The notes: generated by a model from the letters alone, not told the origin. Counted from the first letter of the stretch, positions 26,459 to 36,182 are shown. The stretch is 64,000 nt of DNA from Sporobacter termitidis DSM 10068 (GCF_900130065.1 NZ_FQXV01000005.1:62001-126000); one strand, 5' to 3'. Numbers and translations are program-made.

Positions 26459-27080
26459 CGTTTTCCACCTCCAACACACACTCCATCACAAGCTCCAGCA
26501 TGGACATATAATTGGCGTACCACTTTTTGCGCACGGTGGAGAGGATAAACGCCACCGCCGCGCAGACGAGGCCCGCCACCGTCGAGTCAAACGCCGTCAG
26601 GAAAGACGTGGAGAGCGTATATGTATCGCCTCGTCCCAGCGCGATGATGCCGGGCCCCAGGGGAATGAGCGTCCCCAAAAGGCCGAGCATCGGCCCCACA
26701 CGGGCGATGACGTCGGTGACCCTGACAAGGGCGTCATAACGCCCCCGCTCCTCGTCGATCAGGCGCACGGCGAGCGCTTCCCGCATGGGACCCGTCAGCT
26801 CCGCGTGACGCGTCAGCTCCAAAAGCGCCTTTTTCTGCCGCCTTAAAAGGCCGCTTTTTTCTATCGTCTCCCCCGTTGTCCCCCCGTCCGAGCGTATTTT
26901 GTCAACGAGCTCCGGCAGCCGGACGCGCAGGCGGAGGCGCTCGGTAAAAAGCTCCGCGATAAACGCGCCGACCATAACGGCCGTGACGGCCAGCATCAGC
27001 AGCAGAACGCAGGTCACAGGCGTCTGCAGGGCGCTGGCGACGGCGCGCAGCGCGTTACTTAGGTTTGCGGATGAAAACAT
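26448..27080 (-). CDS. MotA/TolQ/ExbB-family proton channel protein
   Basis: 210 aa with three membrane helices: about 18-42, 128-152 (VGPMLGLLGTLIPLGPGI, the conserved ExbB/TolQ block) and 162-190 (LTAFDSTVAGLVCAAVAFILS). The cytoplasmic loop lies between helices 1 and 2. With DUF2149 it should form a proton-driven motor unit. The start overlaps the end of the Big_2 protein gene by 26 nt, so translation is coupled. No TonB or outer membrane is expected in this host, so the motor must act on cell wall or S-layer components. Family call firm, job unknown. Confidence 0.9.
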   Translation of the reverse strand: MFSSANLSNALRAVASALQTPVTCVLLLMLAVTAVMVGAFIAELFTERLRLRVRLPELVDKIRSDGGTTGETIEKSGLLRRQKKALLELTRHAELTGPMREALAVRLIDEERGRYDALVRVTDVIARVGPMLGLLGTLIPLGPGIIALGRGDTYTLSTSFLTAFDSTVAGLVCAAVAFILSTVRKKWYANYMSMLELVMECVLEVENGEA

Positions 27081-28392
27081 AACGGTGATCCCCCATGTCG
27101 AATTTAAACTTCAGGACTCTGTACAGGACGCCCCCCGCGAACAAAGCGGCGGCCAGCGCGCCGATAACGGGCAGGAGCGGATTGTCCTCCCTGATGACCG
27201 GCAGCGCCACGGCGTCCTTTGCCATTTCATAAACGCGCCAGTTCTGAACGCCGCCCGCGTCCCCCTCGGACTTTACTGAACTTTGGTTCAGAGGCACCTG
27301 TCCGGCGTTCTCCTGCGTCGTCTCCTTGATTTCCACCCCCGCCGGGGCGGCGGAGACAGCCGGCTTTCCTCCGGCGTTGCCCGAACCGTCCCCCTGTCCG
27401 CCGCCGGCGCCGGATGTACCGCTGCCGGACGCGCCGCTGCCCGAGGCACCCTCTCCGGGCTGGCCGTTCACCGTGACCGCCGCCGTCTGGCCCATAAAGC
27501 TCGCCGTGATAACGGCCGTCCCATCGGCGTGAACGGTGATGCTGCCGTCGTCGTCGACGGAGGCAACGCTGTCGTCGCTGGAGCGCCATTCAACCTTGGC
27601 GTTTTGGCTGATGACGGGGTCTGCCGCCATGACCCTCGCTTCGCTGCGGAACACGCTGCCGACCTTGAGGTCCAGGACGGACTGATCCAGCGTCACGGTC
27701 GGGGCGCCGCCAAGGTCCACATTGATCGCGTGCACCCACTTGGCCGAATCCGAGGCTGTCCGCGTTACGGCGTCCTTCTGTCCGTAAACGAGGCGGAAGC
27801 GCGTATTCGAATTGAGATTCAGGTAATCGCTGCCGAAGGCCGCGCCCGCGATGACCCGGTTCCAGTCGTCGCCCAGCGCGAGGACGGTGTCGACGCGCAC
27901 GCCGTTTTCTGTGGCGTGTTCGTTTCCCCGGCCGCTGTCGGCGTCAAAATTGTCCGGCAGGCTGTAATAGCAGTACCGCGGCGTGTCGATGAGCGACTTT
28001 TTGGAAAATGTGGTGAAATAGCCGCTGCTTTTATCCTTCGTGTAGAAGTAAAAGTTCTGGACGGAATTCAAGTCGATGCCGGCGGCGTCCATAACATCGG
28101 CCAGGCGTACGCCCTCCACGTGGTCGATGACGACGGAGGGCATGTTGTCGATAAACGTATAGTCGGCCTGGACCAGGTCCATGCCTCTGAGCTCCTCCAG
28201 CGTGAACACATGCTTTTCATAATACGGCCCGCCGAAATAACCGACCCTGACCGTCAGCGTATCGGCGGCATAGCCGCCGAACTCGTCGTCGTCCAGCGCC
28301 TGTGTCGTACCAGACAGCAGCGCCGCGGCAATAAGCGCCGTAATCAGCGCCAGGGCGCGCCGGATATGCGTTTTTTTCGGCAATCTGATCAT
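27055..28392 (-). CDS. Membrane-anchored surface protein: molybdopterin-fold-like domain, Big_2 domain, C-terminal helix
   Basis: 445 aa. The signal peptide ends near SGTTQA. Residues about 45-220 resemble the sulfite-oxidase-like fold (HVFTLEELRGMDLVQADYT, DHVEGVRLADVMDAAGIDL, FYFYTKDKSSGYF) but lack a metal-binding cysteine. Residues about 230-305 are a Big_2 Ig-like domain (VEWRSSDDSVASVDDDGSI). A Gly/Ser-rich linker follows, then a C-terminal membrane helix (about 408-430, VIGALAAALFAGGVLY) and a basic cytoplasmic tail. The gene sits directly before the exbB-like gene with overlap, so this protein is the best candidate for the part moved or energised by the motor. Start 4 nt after the preceding SLH gene. 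Confidence 0.82.
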   Translation of the reverse strand: MIRLPKKTHIRRALALITALIAAALLSGTTQALDDDEFGGYAADTLTVRVGYFGGPYYEKHVFTLEELRGMDLVQADYTFIDNMPSVVIDHVEGVRLADVMDAAGIDLNSVQNFYFYTKDKSSGYFTTFSKKSLIDTPRYCYYSLPDNFDADSGRGNEHATENGVRVDTVLALGDDWNRVIAGAAFGSDYLNLNSNTRFRLVYGQKDAVTRTASDSAKWVHAINVDLGGAPTVTLDQSVLDLKVGSVFRSEARVMAADPVISQNAKVEWRSSDDSVASVDDDGSITVHADGTAVITASFMGQTAAVTVNGQPGEGASGSGASGSGTSGAGGGQGDGSGNAGGKPAVSAAPAGVEIKETTQENAGQVPLNQSSVKSEGDAGGVQNWRVYEMAKDAVALPVIREDNPLLPVIGALAAALFAGGVLYRVLKFKFDMGDHRYVFIRKPK

Positions 28393-28396
28393 CGCT

Positions 28397-30190
28397 TCAG
28401 GAGGCGTAATTGAACAGGATCTGAGCCACCTGCGCGCGTGTGGCGGCGCCCTGGGGGTCGGCGGTGCCGGCGCCGGTGCCGTTAATGAGCTTTAATCCCA
28501 CAGCCCAGGCCAGCGGCGTTTTGGCAAAATCGGAAATTTGGGCCGCGTCCGGGAAAACGTTCAGGTCGCCGGAAGCCGTCGTGTCCACTTTTTCATACGC
28601 CGCGTAGCGGTACAGCATGGCCGCGATCTGCTCCCTGGTGATGCCGCCGTCGGGATCAAAGCGCGTTCCGCCGACGCCTGTGACGATGCCGTTGTCGTAC
28701 GCCCAGCCGACGGCCCCGGCATAGGCCGCGTTTTTATCAACGTCGGTGAAAACGCCCGCTGGCGCCGTCTCCGGCGCGCCCGCGAGCCTGTACAGCGCGG
28801 TGGCCAGCATGGCGCGGGTCATGGGCTGCTCCGGAGCGAACGCACCGCCGCCGGACGTATCGAACAGGCCCTTCGACATGACATAGCTCACGGCCTCGAA
28901 ATACCAGGCGGTGACGGACACGTCGGCGTAAGCCGAGAATAGGGGCCGCGTGACGCTTTTCTGCCAGGCGAGAACGGGATAGCCGCCGTTGACGCCGCCC
29001 AGGTCCGGCGCGAAAGCCTCGCCCAGCGTTTTGGCAAAGTCGGCCGACGTCATTTTTTCCGAAGTCAGGGCGCCGTCGTTATTGGACACACCGCTGCTGT
29101 AATAGCCGCCCCCGGGGGCACTGCCGTCGAGATACCAGCAGTTGAGGACCGCGGACTTGAAAGGCGCGCCGCCGTTGTTTGTGCCGATGCCCATGGCGTA
29201 ATTATCGCGGACGGCGGAAATTTTGCCGACGCTGTAGCAGTTTTCGAGCTTTATCTCATTGCTGCCGGAAATGCCGCCCGTGGGGCAGACGTAGGTGGTG
29301 CTGACAGCCCCCGCGTTATAGCAGTTGCGCACGACGCCGCCGTTCCAGCCCGCGCCCACGATACCGCCGCAGCCCTTGGCGTCCGTATTGGCGACGGTGG
29401 CGAAATTGGCGCAGTTTTCAATAATGCCTCCCGTGGAGCCGTCGCCGTTGTTGAGCGACGTCTTCCCGATCTTGCCGACGATGCCGCCGACGGAGCGGTT
29501 GGCGTAGATATAGCCCGTGACGGCAATATTGCGGACGGCCGGGTTGACGGGGCGTATCTCCTTCGGGTCGTTGTCGTGCACGCCCAGCCGCCCGACGAGG
29601 CCGACGGACTGCCCGTCGCCGTAGTTGCCGTTCGAGCAGTGGCGGTCGGCGTAAATGTTATAGACCGTATGGCCCTGCCCGTCCAGGACGCCGCAGAAGG
29701 ACGAGCTGAGCTTGGTGGCCGAATCGTTCTTTTCCATCAGGTACTGTCCGCCGATCGGCATAAAGCGCGGCCCGCTCCAGGCGGCCGTGCCCGTATCGTA
29801 AACGCCGCCCATGTCCAGGTCGGCCGTCAAGCAGACGGTTCTGCCGTTAAAATCGTCCGCGCCGTAATGATAGGTCTCCGTGCTCTTATTCTGGCCGGAG
29901 GGCCCGTCGTCGCCGTCGGTGACGCTGGTGTCCGCGATTACGCTTTTGTCGCCGATGACATTGACGATCTCCCTGTTGTATATGCCGTTGACGATGGCTG
30001 CAAGGCCCGCCAGCTGCGCGGGCGTGGAGATATACAGCGCCTTGTCCGTCTTGTTATACCACGACACGTCGATCGTCTTCCCATCCCAAACGGGGCCCGC
30101 CGCCCGCGCCGGCAGGACGGACAGCGCGCACAGCATGGCGGCCGACAGCAGCAAGGCGGCCAGCCGGGTGGCTTTTCCTCGAATTTTCAT
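28397..30190 (-). CDS. SLH surface protein with GLUG-type beta-helix
   Basis: 597 aa. The start is the ATG at 30190 behind GGAGAGGAG; the open frame extends further upstream only because it overlaps the previous gene. Signal peptide ends near LPARAAG. Residues about 30-390 have an opening LYISTPAQLAGLAAIVNG block and GLUG repeats (VGLVGRLGV, VGGIVGKIGK, CGGIVGAGW, TGGISGSNE). Three SLH domains fill the last 190 residues (LFSAYADVSVTAWYFEAVSYV, FTDVDKNAAYAGAVGWA, FPDAAQISDFAKTPLAWA). It is the fourth SLH gene in the operon and is probably held at the S-layer/wall interface. Confidence 0.9.
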   Translation of the reverse strand: MKIRGKATRLAALLLSAAMLCALSVLPARAAGPVWDGKTIDVSWYNKTDKALYISTPAQLAGLAAIVNGIYNREIVNVIGDKSVIADTSVTDGDDGPSGQNKSTETYHYGADDFNGRTVCLTADLDMGGVYDTGTAAWSGPRFMPIGGQYLMEKNDSATKLSSSFCGVLDGQGHTVYNIYADRHCSNGNYGDGQSVGLVGRLGVHDNDPKEIRPVNPAVRNIAVTGYIYANRSVGGIVGKIGKTSLNNGDGSTGGIIENCANFATVANTDAKGCGGIVGAGWNGGVVRNCYNAGAVSTTYVCPTGGISGSNEIKLENCYSVGKISAVRDNYAMGIGTNNGGAPFKSAVLNCWYLDGSAPGGGYYSSGVSNNDGALTSEKMTSADFAKTLGEAFAPDLGGVNGGYPVLAWQKSVTRPLFSAYADVSVTAWYFEAVSYVMSKGLFDTSGGGAFAPEQPMTRAMLATALYRLAGAPETAPAGVFTDVDKNAAYAGAVGWAYDNGIVTGVGGTRFDPDGGITREQIAAMLYRYAAYEKVDTTASGDLNVFPDAAQISDFAKTPLAWAVGLKLINGTGAGTADPQGAATRAQVAQILFNYAS

Positions 30191-30210
30191 GTTGTCTCTC
30201 CTCTCCTTTG

Positions 30211-31863
30211 TCATGATGCGTCGTTGCGCAGTATCTGCGCGACCTGGGCGCGGGTGGCGGTGCCCTGCGGAGAAAGCGTGCCGTTGCCCATGCCGCTGAT
30301 GAGCTTTTGGCCGACGGCCCATTTCATGGCGTCCTCCGCCCACGCGGAAATATCGGCGGCGTCCGGAAAGGCCGACACGTCGCCAGAGGGTGTGGCGTCC
30401 TCTTTTTTGTAGCTTGCGTAACGGCAAAGCATGGCGGCGATCTGTTCTCGCGTAATGCTGCCGTCCGGATTGAAGCGCGCGCCGCCGTCGCCCTGGACGA
30501 TGCCGCTGTCAAAAGCCCATTGGACCGCCTTTGCGTCAGGCGCGTCCGCCGGGACATCCGTAAAGGCGCCGCCGGAAACCACCGCGGGGCTACCCTCCAG
30601 GCGGTATAGCGCCGTGGCGAGCATGGCGCGCGTCATGGGCGCGTCGGGCTCAAAGCTTGCGGGCGTCGCCGTATCGAACAGCCCCTTTGTCATCACATAG
30701 CCGACGGCATTGTAAAACCAGTCCGTATTTTTCACATCCGTAAACGGACTTTGCCATGCCTGCTCCGTCCCGCCCGGCGTCAGCTTCAGCGTTACGACGC
30801 CCGCGTCCGTGCACCCCTCCTTGACGGCCCGCGCCGTCATCGTCACCGTTCCCGACGGGAACCAGGATTTCGGGATGACGACCGCCGTCCCGTCGTAGGC
30901 CATGGTCGGCACGTAGCTGGGCGAGATGTAGTTGTGGTTATAGAGGATCGTCGCGCCTGGGGTGGCGCAGTCAAAGCGGATGTAGTAGTTGTCGGCGTCC
31001 TCGGTCATCGCCGCGGTGGGCCTCACGACGGCGCCAAGCGGCTCTAAATCCGGCGCGGCGGCCATATCCAGCAGGATATTCGCCACCCAATAGCGGCTGT
31101 CGGCGGCCGTGGGCGTTTTATTATATAAGTCATCCTTCGTCATCGGCTTCATAAGGCGGAGCGTGCGCTCGTTGTCCAGGAGACCCATGTCGTGCCAATA
31201 GTTTTCCATGTTGTAGTCGCCCGTGCCGTACTTGCCGTCCGTGATCATGTAGCGCTGCGAAAAGGCGCGGACGGACAAAAGGGCGGTCTCTTTCTGCCCT
31301 CCGGCGAAAATATGGTCGATGACCTGGTCGCGGCTCATTTTGCCGTCGGGGTCATCGTAGTCCTGCGTGGTATAGTTCCAGTACCTGTACAAAAGCGGAA
31401 AATTATAGCGCGGGACGCCGTAGAGCGCGTCGTATGTGTACGTGTCGTAGTCGTCAAAGCCGGTCTGGTCGATCTCCCAGAAGCGGACGGCGTCCGCGCC
31501 GGCAAAGGTCAGCTTCAGCTCCCGCAGCGCGGGCAGCCCGGATTTGCTCTGCGCGTAGGCGACGAATTCCGGCACCGTGAACCCTTCGGCCTCCTGGTGG
31601 AGCGTCGTCGTATACTTGTCGAGCAGAGCGTAATTGTGCAGCGTGTCGTCAATTTTGCCGGCCTCCATGTCGGCCTCCATCTCGGAGACGGGGAGCTGCG
31701 AGACGAGTATCTGCTGCCCGGCGCTGTTGGTGATATAAAACAGCGCCTCCCCCACTGTCTGGCCCATGGGCGTCGTTTTGGCCTCAGCCGCCGGACCCGC
31801 CGGCACGAGGACGGCCGCCAGCATCGCCAGCAGGACACATACGCTTAAAATTCTCTTTTTCAT
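30211..31863 (-). CDS. SLH surface protein with molybdopterin-fold-like N-terminal region
   Basis: 550 aa. The start is the ATG at 31863 with GGGAGG 7 nt upstream; an ATG at 31881 lies inside the previous gene. Signal peptide ends near GPAAEAK. Residues about 30-270 share the pattern of the neighbouring 772-aa protein (FTVPEFVAYAQSKSGLPALRELKLTFAGADAVRFWEID, YTYDALYGVPRYNFPLLY). A chitobiase-C-like segment (CATPGATILYNHNYISPSY) lies near residue 310, and three SLH domains occupy the last 185 residues. It probably arose by duplication with the next gene. Ligand unknown. Confidence 0.88.
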   Translation of the reverse strand: MKKRILSVCVLLAMLAAVLVPAGPAAEAKTTPMGQTVGEALFYITNSAGQQILVSQLPVSEMEADMEAGKIDDTLHNYALLDKYTTTLHQEAEGFTVPEFVAYAQSKSGLPALRELKLTFAGADAVRFWEIDQTGFDDYDTYTYDALYGVPRYNFPLLYRYWNYTTQDYDDPDGKMSRDQVIDHIFAGGQKETALLSVRAFSQRYMITDGKYGTGDYNMENYWHDMGLLDNERTLRLMKPMTKDDLYNKTPTAADSRYWVANILLDMAAAPDLEPLGAVVRPTAAMTEDADNYYIRFDCATPGATILYNHNYISPSYVPTMAYDGTAVVIPKSWFPSGTVTMTARAVKEGCTDAGVVTLKLTPGGTEQAWQSPFTDVKNTDWFYNAVGYVMTKGLFDTATPASFEPDAPMTRAMLATALYRLEGSPAVVSGGAFTDVPADAPDAKAVQWAFDSGIVQGDGGARFNPDGSITREQIAAMLCRYASYKKEDATPSGDVSAFPDAADISAWAEDAMKWAVGQKLISGMGNGTLSPQGTATRAQVAQILRNDAS

Positions 31864-31877
31864 GACATGGCCTCCCA

Positions 31878-34196
31878 TCAATCCGCCGCTTTGCTGAAAT
31901 TCATCATGACCTGCGCCACCTGCGCCCTTGTTGCGGCGCCCTGCGGGTCGAGCCTGCCGCCGCTGCCGTTTATGATGCCGGCCCCGACGGCCCAGGACAT
32001 TGCCTCCGAGGCCCAGCCCGAGACCTCCGCCGCGTCGGAAAACGCGTCTAACCCCACGCTCCCGGCCGCCAAGGCAAGCCCCGCGGACTGCGCGTAGCGG
32101 TACAGGAAGGCGGCCAGCTGCTCACGCGTGACGGCCGCGTCAGGTGCGAAGGACTCCGCCGACACGCCGCCCGTGACGCCGCTTTCGACGCCCCATGAAA
32201 CGGCCTTCGCGTACCACGCGTCCGCCGGCACGTCGGAGAAGGCGGGCGGCGCCAAAGCGTCGGCATCCGCTTTTGCCAGGCGGCTTAAAACGGTGACGAG
32301 CATGGCGCGGGTCATGGCGTCGTCGGGGCTGAATTTGCGCCCCCCTGTCCCGCCGAAAAGCCCCATGTCGCGCACGTATTTCACCGCGTCCGCATACCAC
32401 GCCGTCGACGCCACGTCGGCAAAGCCCGTACCGGCGGCAACGGTGATGGATACCTCCTGCGTATCCGGCGCATAACCGCTGTTCATAAACTCCAGCGTAT
32501 ACGTGCCGGGGGCTGTGATCGGGCACGAGCTTAGGTCGAACCAGTCGGCTTTGATCGTCACACGACCGGCCGCCGTGCGGTCCAGATATGTGGGCGAGAT
32601 GAGCGTCCTGTTCCCATCGGGCAGGACGAGGTAAACCGTCAGCCCTTTCTGAAAGCCGTCGTCGTCAAAGGTGAACACGATGTCCCTGCCCAGCTCGCAG
32701 TCGGGCAGCGCCGTGACGGCCGGCGCCGGCTTTTTCATGGCCACGGACACGTTTTTCGTCGCATACCGGAGCGCCTGCAGGCGGAAGCTGTAGGAGCCCG
32801 GCTCCGAAAAGAGCTTTGCGGAGAAGGTGATCGTCTTTGCCGCGTTGTCGATCCGGTAGTCTCCCGCTTGCAGCGTTATGTAACCCGTGTCGTCCGGCGC
32901 TTTGAGCATGACGCCGATGATGGCGCCCGTCCACGCCCCCCACTCGGCCGGGGTCACGCTGTCCGCGGCCTCAAAGGTCAGCGTCTTGCCGATCATGCCG
33001 GAAAACAGCTCTTTGAAATTGGGCGCCATGCCGGGGTAGCGGGCCGTCACCACGCCCGCGTCGTCCCACCCCTCCCGGACGGCGGTCATATAGAAGGAAA
33101 CCGGGCTTGCCGAAAGGTCCCGGCCGCCGATGTCCATTGTGACAGGGCCGGTGTACGGTATCTGCGGCGCGCCGTCAAAGGAATAAAAAAGCTGCGCGCC
33201 CGGCGTCGGACAGGAAACGGTGATGGTCAGCGTCTTTTTATCGCCGCTGACGGCAAACGACGCCTGCGGCGCCGCCACCGTGCCCTGGGACGGTATATCC
33301 GGCGCCTTCGCCATGTCCAGACGCATATTGTAAATCCATTTGAAGTTGTCGTAGGCCGTCCGGTGTGCCGACATGAGGTCGGCCTCACTCATCGGGAGGG
33401 AGAGGCGCAGCGACCACGTGTCCTCCAGCGCCTTGGAAAGGCTCCCCGCCACGACGCCGTTGTTGGCCGCGATATAGTCGGCAAGTCCGAGCTCCGTGGA
33501 GGCCACCAGCGTGGCGGACGTGGTGCGGCCCGAAAGCGATTCGGTCGCCAAAATAGGCACAGTCTCCGTACCCGAGGCAAAAACGGCGCGCTTATCGGCG
33601 TAAAACGGGTCCGCCGCCTTATATTGTGCGTTGTAATCGTCAAGGCTGAGCCCGAATTTCGAGTTGTCGTCGCCGGCGATCTCCCAGCCGGGCTTCCAGC
33701 CCGTGCCGCTGCTGTACAGGCCCTCGAAATAGTACCGCTTGACGCCGTAGAGCTCATCATATGTCCACGCCCGCGAGTAGTTGCCGTAGCTGTCCGTCGC
33801 CATCAGGCGCAGCGTATCGCCGCCCGCAAAGCCGAGCGCGCCCGCCCCCTTGACCCCGGTGACTTTTTTGACGTAATCGACAAGCTCGGGCACCGTGATG
33901 CCCCGGGCCTGGCAGTACTGCGTGGTGGGATAGTTGTCCGTGGTGGAAATATCGTAGTCCCTGCCCGTGTCCGTGCCGGTCAGTCCGCCCGACAATTGCC
34001 CGTGGGAGATGGCCTTGAGCTCGTCGAGGGTGACGATTTTCATCAGCACGCTTTTCCCCGCGCTGTTCTGCGCGTAAACGAAAACATTTTCGCCCTTTGC
34101 CGATTCGAGCGTTTTGGCGGATGCCGTCAGTCCGGCAAAAACGCCGATGAGGAGGATTGCCGCAAGTGCCAGAAGTCCGTAAAACCGTTTTTTCAT
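31878..34196 (-). CDS. SLH surface protein, paralogue with chitobiase-C-like and DUF1533-like domains
   Basis: 772 aa, signal peptide ending near LTASAKT. Residues about 30-300 match the 550-aa neighbour (ITVPELVDYVKKVTGVKGAGALGFAGGDTLRLMATD, WTYDELYGVKRYYFEGLY). About 305-385 is a chitobiase C-terminal-like segment (CPTPGAQLFYSFDGAPQIPY). Two following segments with WGAWTGAIIGVMLKAPDDTGYITL and DIVFTFDDDGFQKGLTVYLV resemble DUF1533-type binding modules. Three SLH domains end the protein (FADVASTAWYADAVKYV, FSDVPADAWYAKAVSWG, FSDAAEVSGWASEAMSWA). GAGGTGA lies just before the ATG. Binding role inferred only. Confidence 0.88.
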   Translation of the reverse strand: MKKRFYGLLALAAILLIGVFAGLTASAKTLESAKGENVFVYAQNSAGKSVLMKIVTLDELKAISHGQLSGGLTGTDTGRDYDISTTDNYPTTQYCQARGITVPELVDYVKKVTGVKGAGALGFAGGDTLRLMATDSYGNYSRAWTYDELYGVKRYYFEGLYSSGTGWKPGWEIAGDDNSKFGLSLDDYNAQYKAADPFYADKRAVFASGTETVPILATESLSGRTTSATLVASTELGLADYIAANNGVVAGSLSKALEDTWSLRLSLPMSEADLMSAHRTAYDNFKWIYNMRLDMAKAPDIPSQGTVAAPQASFAVSGDKKTLTITVSCPTPGAQLFYSFDGAPQIPYTGPVTMDIGGRDLSASPVSFYMTAVREGWDDAGVVTARYPGMAPNFKELFSGMIGKTLTFEAADSVTPAEWGAWTGAIIGVMLKAPDDTGYITLQAGDYRIDNAAKTITFSAKLFSEPGSYSFRLQALRYATKNVSVAMKKPAPAVTALPDCELGRDIVFTFDDDGFQKGLTVYLVLPDGNRTLISPTYLDRTAAGRVTIKADWFDLSSCPITAPGTYTLEFMNSGYAPDTQEVSITVAAGTGFADVASTAWYADAVKYVRDMGLFGGTGGRKFSPDDAMTRAMLVTVLSRLAKADADALAPPAFSDVPADAWYAKAVSWGVESGVTGGVSAESFAPDAAVTREQLAAFLYRYAQSAGLALAAGSVGLDAFSDAAEVSGWASEAMSWAVGAGIINGSGGRLDPQGAATRAQVAQVMMNFSKAAD

Positions 34197-34200
34197 CGTG

Positions 34201-35997
34201 TCACCTCACGCCGGCCGGCTGTAAAAAGCCGTACAGTACTTGCGCGGCCTGGGCGCGCGTCGCCGTATCTCCCGGCGCCAGCCGTCCGCCGCTGCCGTGC
34301 AAAAGGCCGGACCCGGCGGCCCAGGCCACGGCCGTCTTCGCCCAGTCCGAAACCTCTCCCCCGTCGGAAAACGCGGCGAGGGCCGAGGCGTCGGCCGCCG
34401 GAACGGGTTCCTCTGGCTTCGCGTAGCGGTACAGCATGGCCGCCAGCTGCTCGCGCGTTATCGTCCCGTCTGGGGCGAACGCGCCGCCGTACCCCTGGGC
34501 GATGCCCGCGTCCGCCGCCCACGCCGCGGCGTCGTAATACCACTGCCCGGCGTCCACGTCCGTGAACGCGGCGGGGCTCCGGCCGGCGCCGGGCGAGCCC
34601 GCCGCGCGGTAAAGCGCCGTAACGAACATGGCCCGCGTCATCGGCATATCAGGGCTGAAAAGCGTTCCCCCGGTTCCCGAAAGGACGCCCCGGGCCGTCA
34701 CATCCCCGACGGCCGCAGCGTACCAGCTGGACGGGTCGACGTCGGCAAAGCCCTGGCTCCCGGCGCCTTTGACAGGTGAGAGCGCCGCGTAATCCAGCTC
34801 CTTCCCGGTCTCGTCAAAGCTCTGTATCGTCAGCCTGTCCCCGTCGACGCGGATGATCTGATAGTTGCTGACGTTGTAAATCGTCTTTTCGGAATATGTC
34901 TCGTCCGCGCTGGAGTAAAACTTCTGGCTGGCGTTGCCCATGACGTAGGTGATGCCGTTTTCATAGTCGATCTCACCGTCCCGCATCGGGTACGAGCGGT
35001 TGTAGACGTGCTGATGGCCACAGAGGACGAGGCTCACCCCGCCCTGCTCAAAAAGCGGCTCCCAGTTCTTCTTCACCGCCGCAACGACCTTGTCGCTGGC
35101 CAGCGCGTAAACGGGATGGTGCATGACGACGATTTTCCACGCGGCGCGGCTGGACGCAAGGTCGTCGGAGATCCACTTGTTGATTTTCTGATAATCGCTG
35201 TCGCTCAGCTTCTGCTCGCCGGAATAGACCCAGGAGTTCAAAACGGTGACGTGGCAGCTGCCGGCATCGAAGGAATAAAACTCCTTCTTGAAGCCGTCGG
35301 GCCCGTTTTCGGGCAGGGCGAACATGTCCAGATATAATTCCGGCTTGCCGCTGGGAAAATTACTCTCGTGATTGCCGTTCACCGGCATCAGCGGGATTTT
35401 TGAAAACAGCGGCGAGGCGTCTTTTAAAACACTTTCCCATTGCCCGGCGTTGATGCCGCTGTCCACGATGTCCCCGCCGAACATGCCGAAGGCGATGTCG
35501 GGATTCTTCGCGCCCGCCGTATCGGCCATGGCCTTCCACCTGCTCTCCTCGCCCACGCCCATATGGATATCGCCCATGTACAAAAAGGCGAGGCCGCTGT
35601 CATCCGCCGCCCTGGTGGCAAAGGACGACGCCGCGCTCCAGCCCGTCCCGTCGCCGCCGACGCGGTAGTAATACGTCGTCCCCGGCGCAAGCCCGGCAAT
35701 CTCGGCGCGGAAGATATTGAAATCCAGCGGGATGCCGCTCTTCGGCGGCGTGACCGTACCCGCCACCGTCCGCGCGTCCGTCAGCGCCGGCGCCGTACCG
35801 ATCTGAACGGCGCTCTCGTCAACGCCGGGGGGCGTCTGCCAGGAGACTGTCATTGTAGTTTTTGTGTCTCCCGTCCAGGACAGAATGATATTTTTCGGCA
35901 GCGCATCCGAAGCCGCCCCAGCGCCCGCCAGCGCGCCAAGGAGTCCCAGCACGGCGGCAAACGCGGTCAATCGCTTAAAAAAGGTTTTGTTCTTCAT
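34201..35997 (-). CDS. SLH-anchored purple-acid-phosphatase-like metallophosphoesterase
   Basis: 598 aa, signal peptide ending near GAGAAS. Residues about 35-125 are the FN3-like N-domain of purple acid phosphatases (ILSWTGDTKTTMTVSWQTP, GTTYYYRVGGDG). The metallophosphoesterase domain (about 130-400) shows all metal-ligand blocks: YMGDIHMG, GGDIVDSG, NGNHES, VMHHPVY and CGHQHVYNRS. Three SLH domains follow (FADVDPSSWYAAAVGDV, FTDVDAGQWYYDAAAWA, FSDGGEVSDWAKTAVAWA). It should hydrolyse phosphomonoesters or nucleotides at the cell surface to release phosphate. First gene of the SLH/ExbB operon, after a 330-nt leader. Confidence 0.92.
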   Translation of the reverse strand: MKNKTFFKRLTAFAAVLGLLGALAGAGAASDALPKNIILSWTGDTKTTMTVSWQTPPGVDESAVQIGTAPALTDARTVAGTVTPPKSGIPLDFNIFRAEIAGLAPGTTYYYRVGGDGTGWSAASSFATRAADDSGLAFLYMGDIHMGVGEESRWKAMADTAGAKNPDIAFGMFGGDIVDSGINAGQWESVLKDASPLFSKIPLMPVNGNHESNFPSGKPELYLDMFALPENGPDGFKKEFYSFDAGSCHVTVLNSWVYSGEQKLSDSDYQKINKWISDDLASSRAAWKIVVMHHPVYALASDKVVAAVKKNWEPLFEQGGVSLVLCGHQHVYNRSYPMRDGEIDYENGITYVMGNASQKFYSSADETYSEKTIYNVSNYQIIRVDGDRLTIQSFDETGKELDYAALSPVKGAGSQGFADVDPSSWYAAAVGDVTARGVLSGTGGTLFSPDMPMTRAMFVTALYRAAGSPGAGRSPAAFTDVDAGQWYYDAAAWAADAGIAQGYGGAFAPDGTITREQLAAMLYRYAKPEEPVPAADASALAAFSDGGEVSDWAKTAVAWAAGSGLLHGSGGRLAPGDTATRAQAAQVLYGFLQPAGVR

Positions 35998-36062
35998 TTT
36001 TTTACCTCACTTGTTCACAGGCTGCCGATGCCGCATTACGCCGCGCCGCGCGATTTCTCCTC

Positions 36063-36142
36063 AAAAAACGAAATTGCTCCCGAAAACGGAAGCAATCACT
36101 CAGGCGCTGATGAAGCATCGGCGCCGCCTATGTATTGCTCCT
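36063..36142 (-). promoter_or_regulatory. Leader attenuator with mutually exclusive hairpins, riboswitch candidate
   Basis: On the minus strand ATTGCTTCCG pairs with CGGGAGCAAT across TTTT and is followed by TTCGTTTTTT (36063-36096), a good intrinsic terminator. The 5' arm of that terminator (GATTGCTTCC) can instead pair with GGAGCAAT at 36135-36142, closing a stem around an inner hairpin GGCGC-GATG/CATC-GCGCC. The two folds exclude each other, which is the classic aptamer/terminator switch. Aptamer class not recognised. Confidence 0.6.
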
Positions 36143-36182
36143 TTTCAAAACGGAAGGCCCTGCCGTTTCCAGCAAAACCGTG

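Noticed and set aside
32868-34565. Plus-strand open frame of 565 codons
   Set aside because: Antisense to two SLH genes; Arg-rich translation without recognisable domains.
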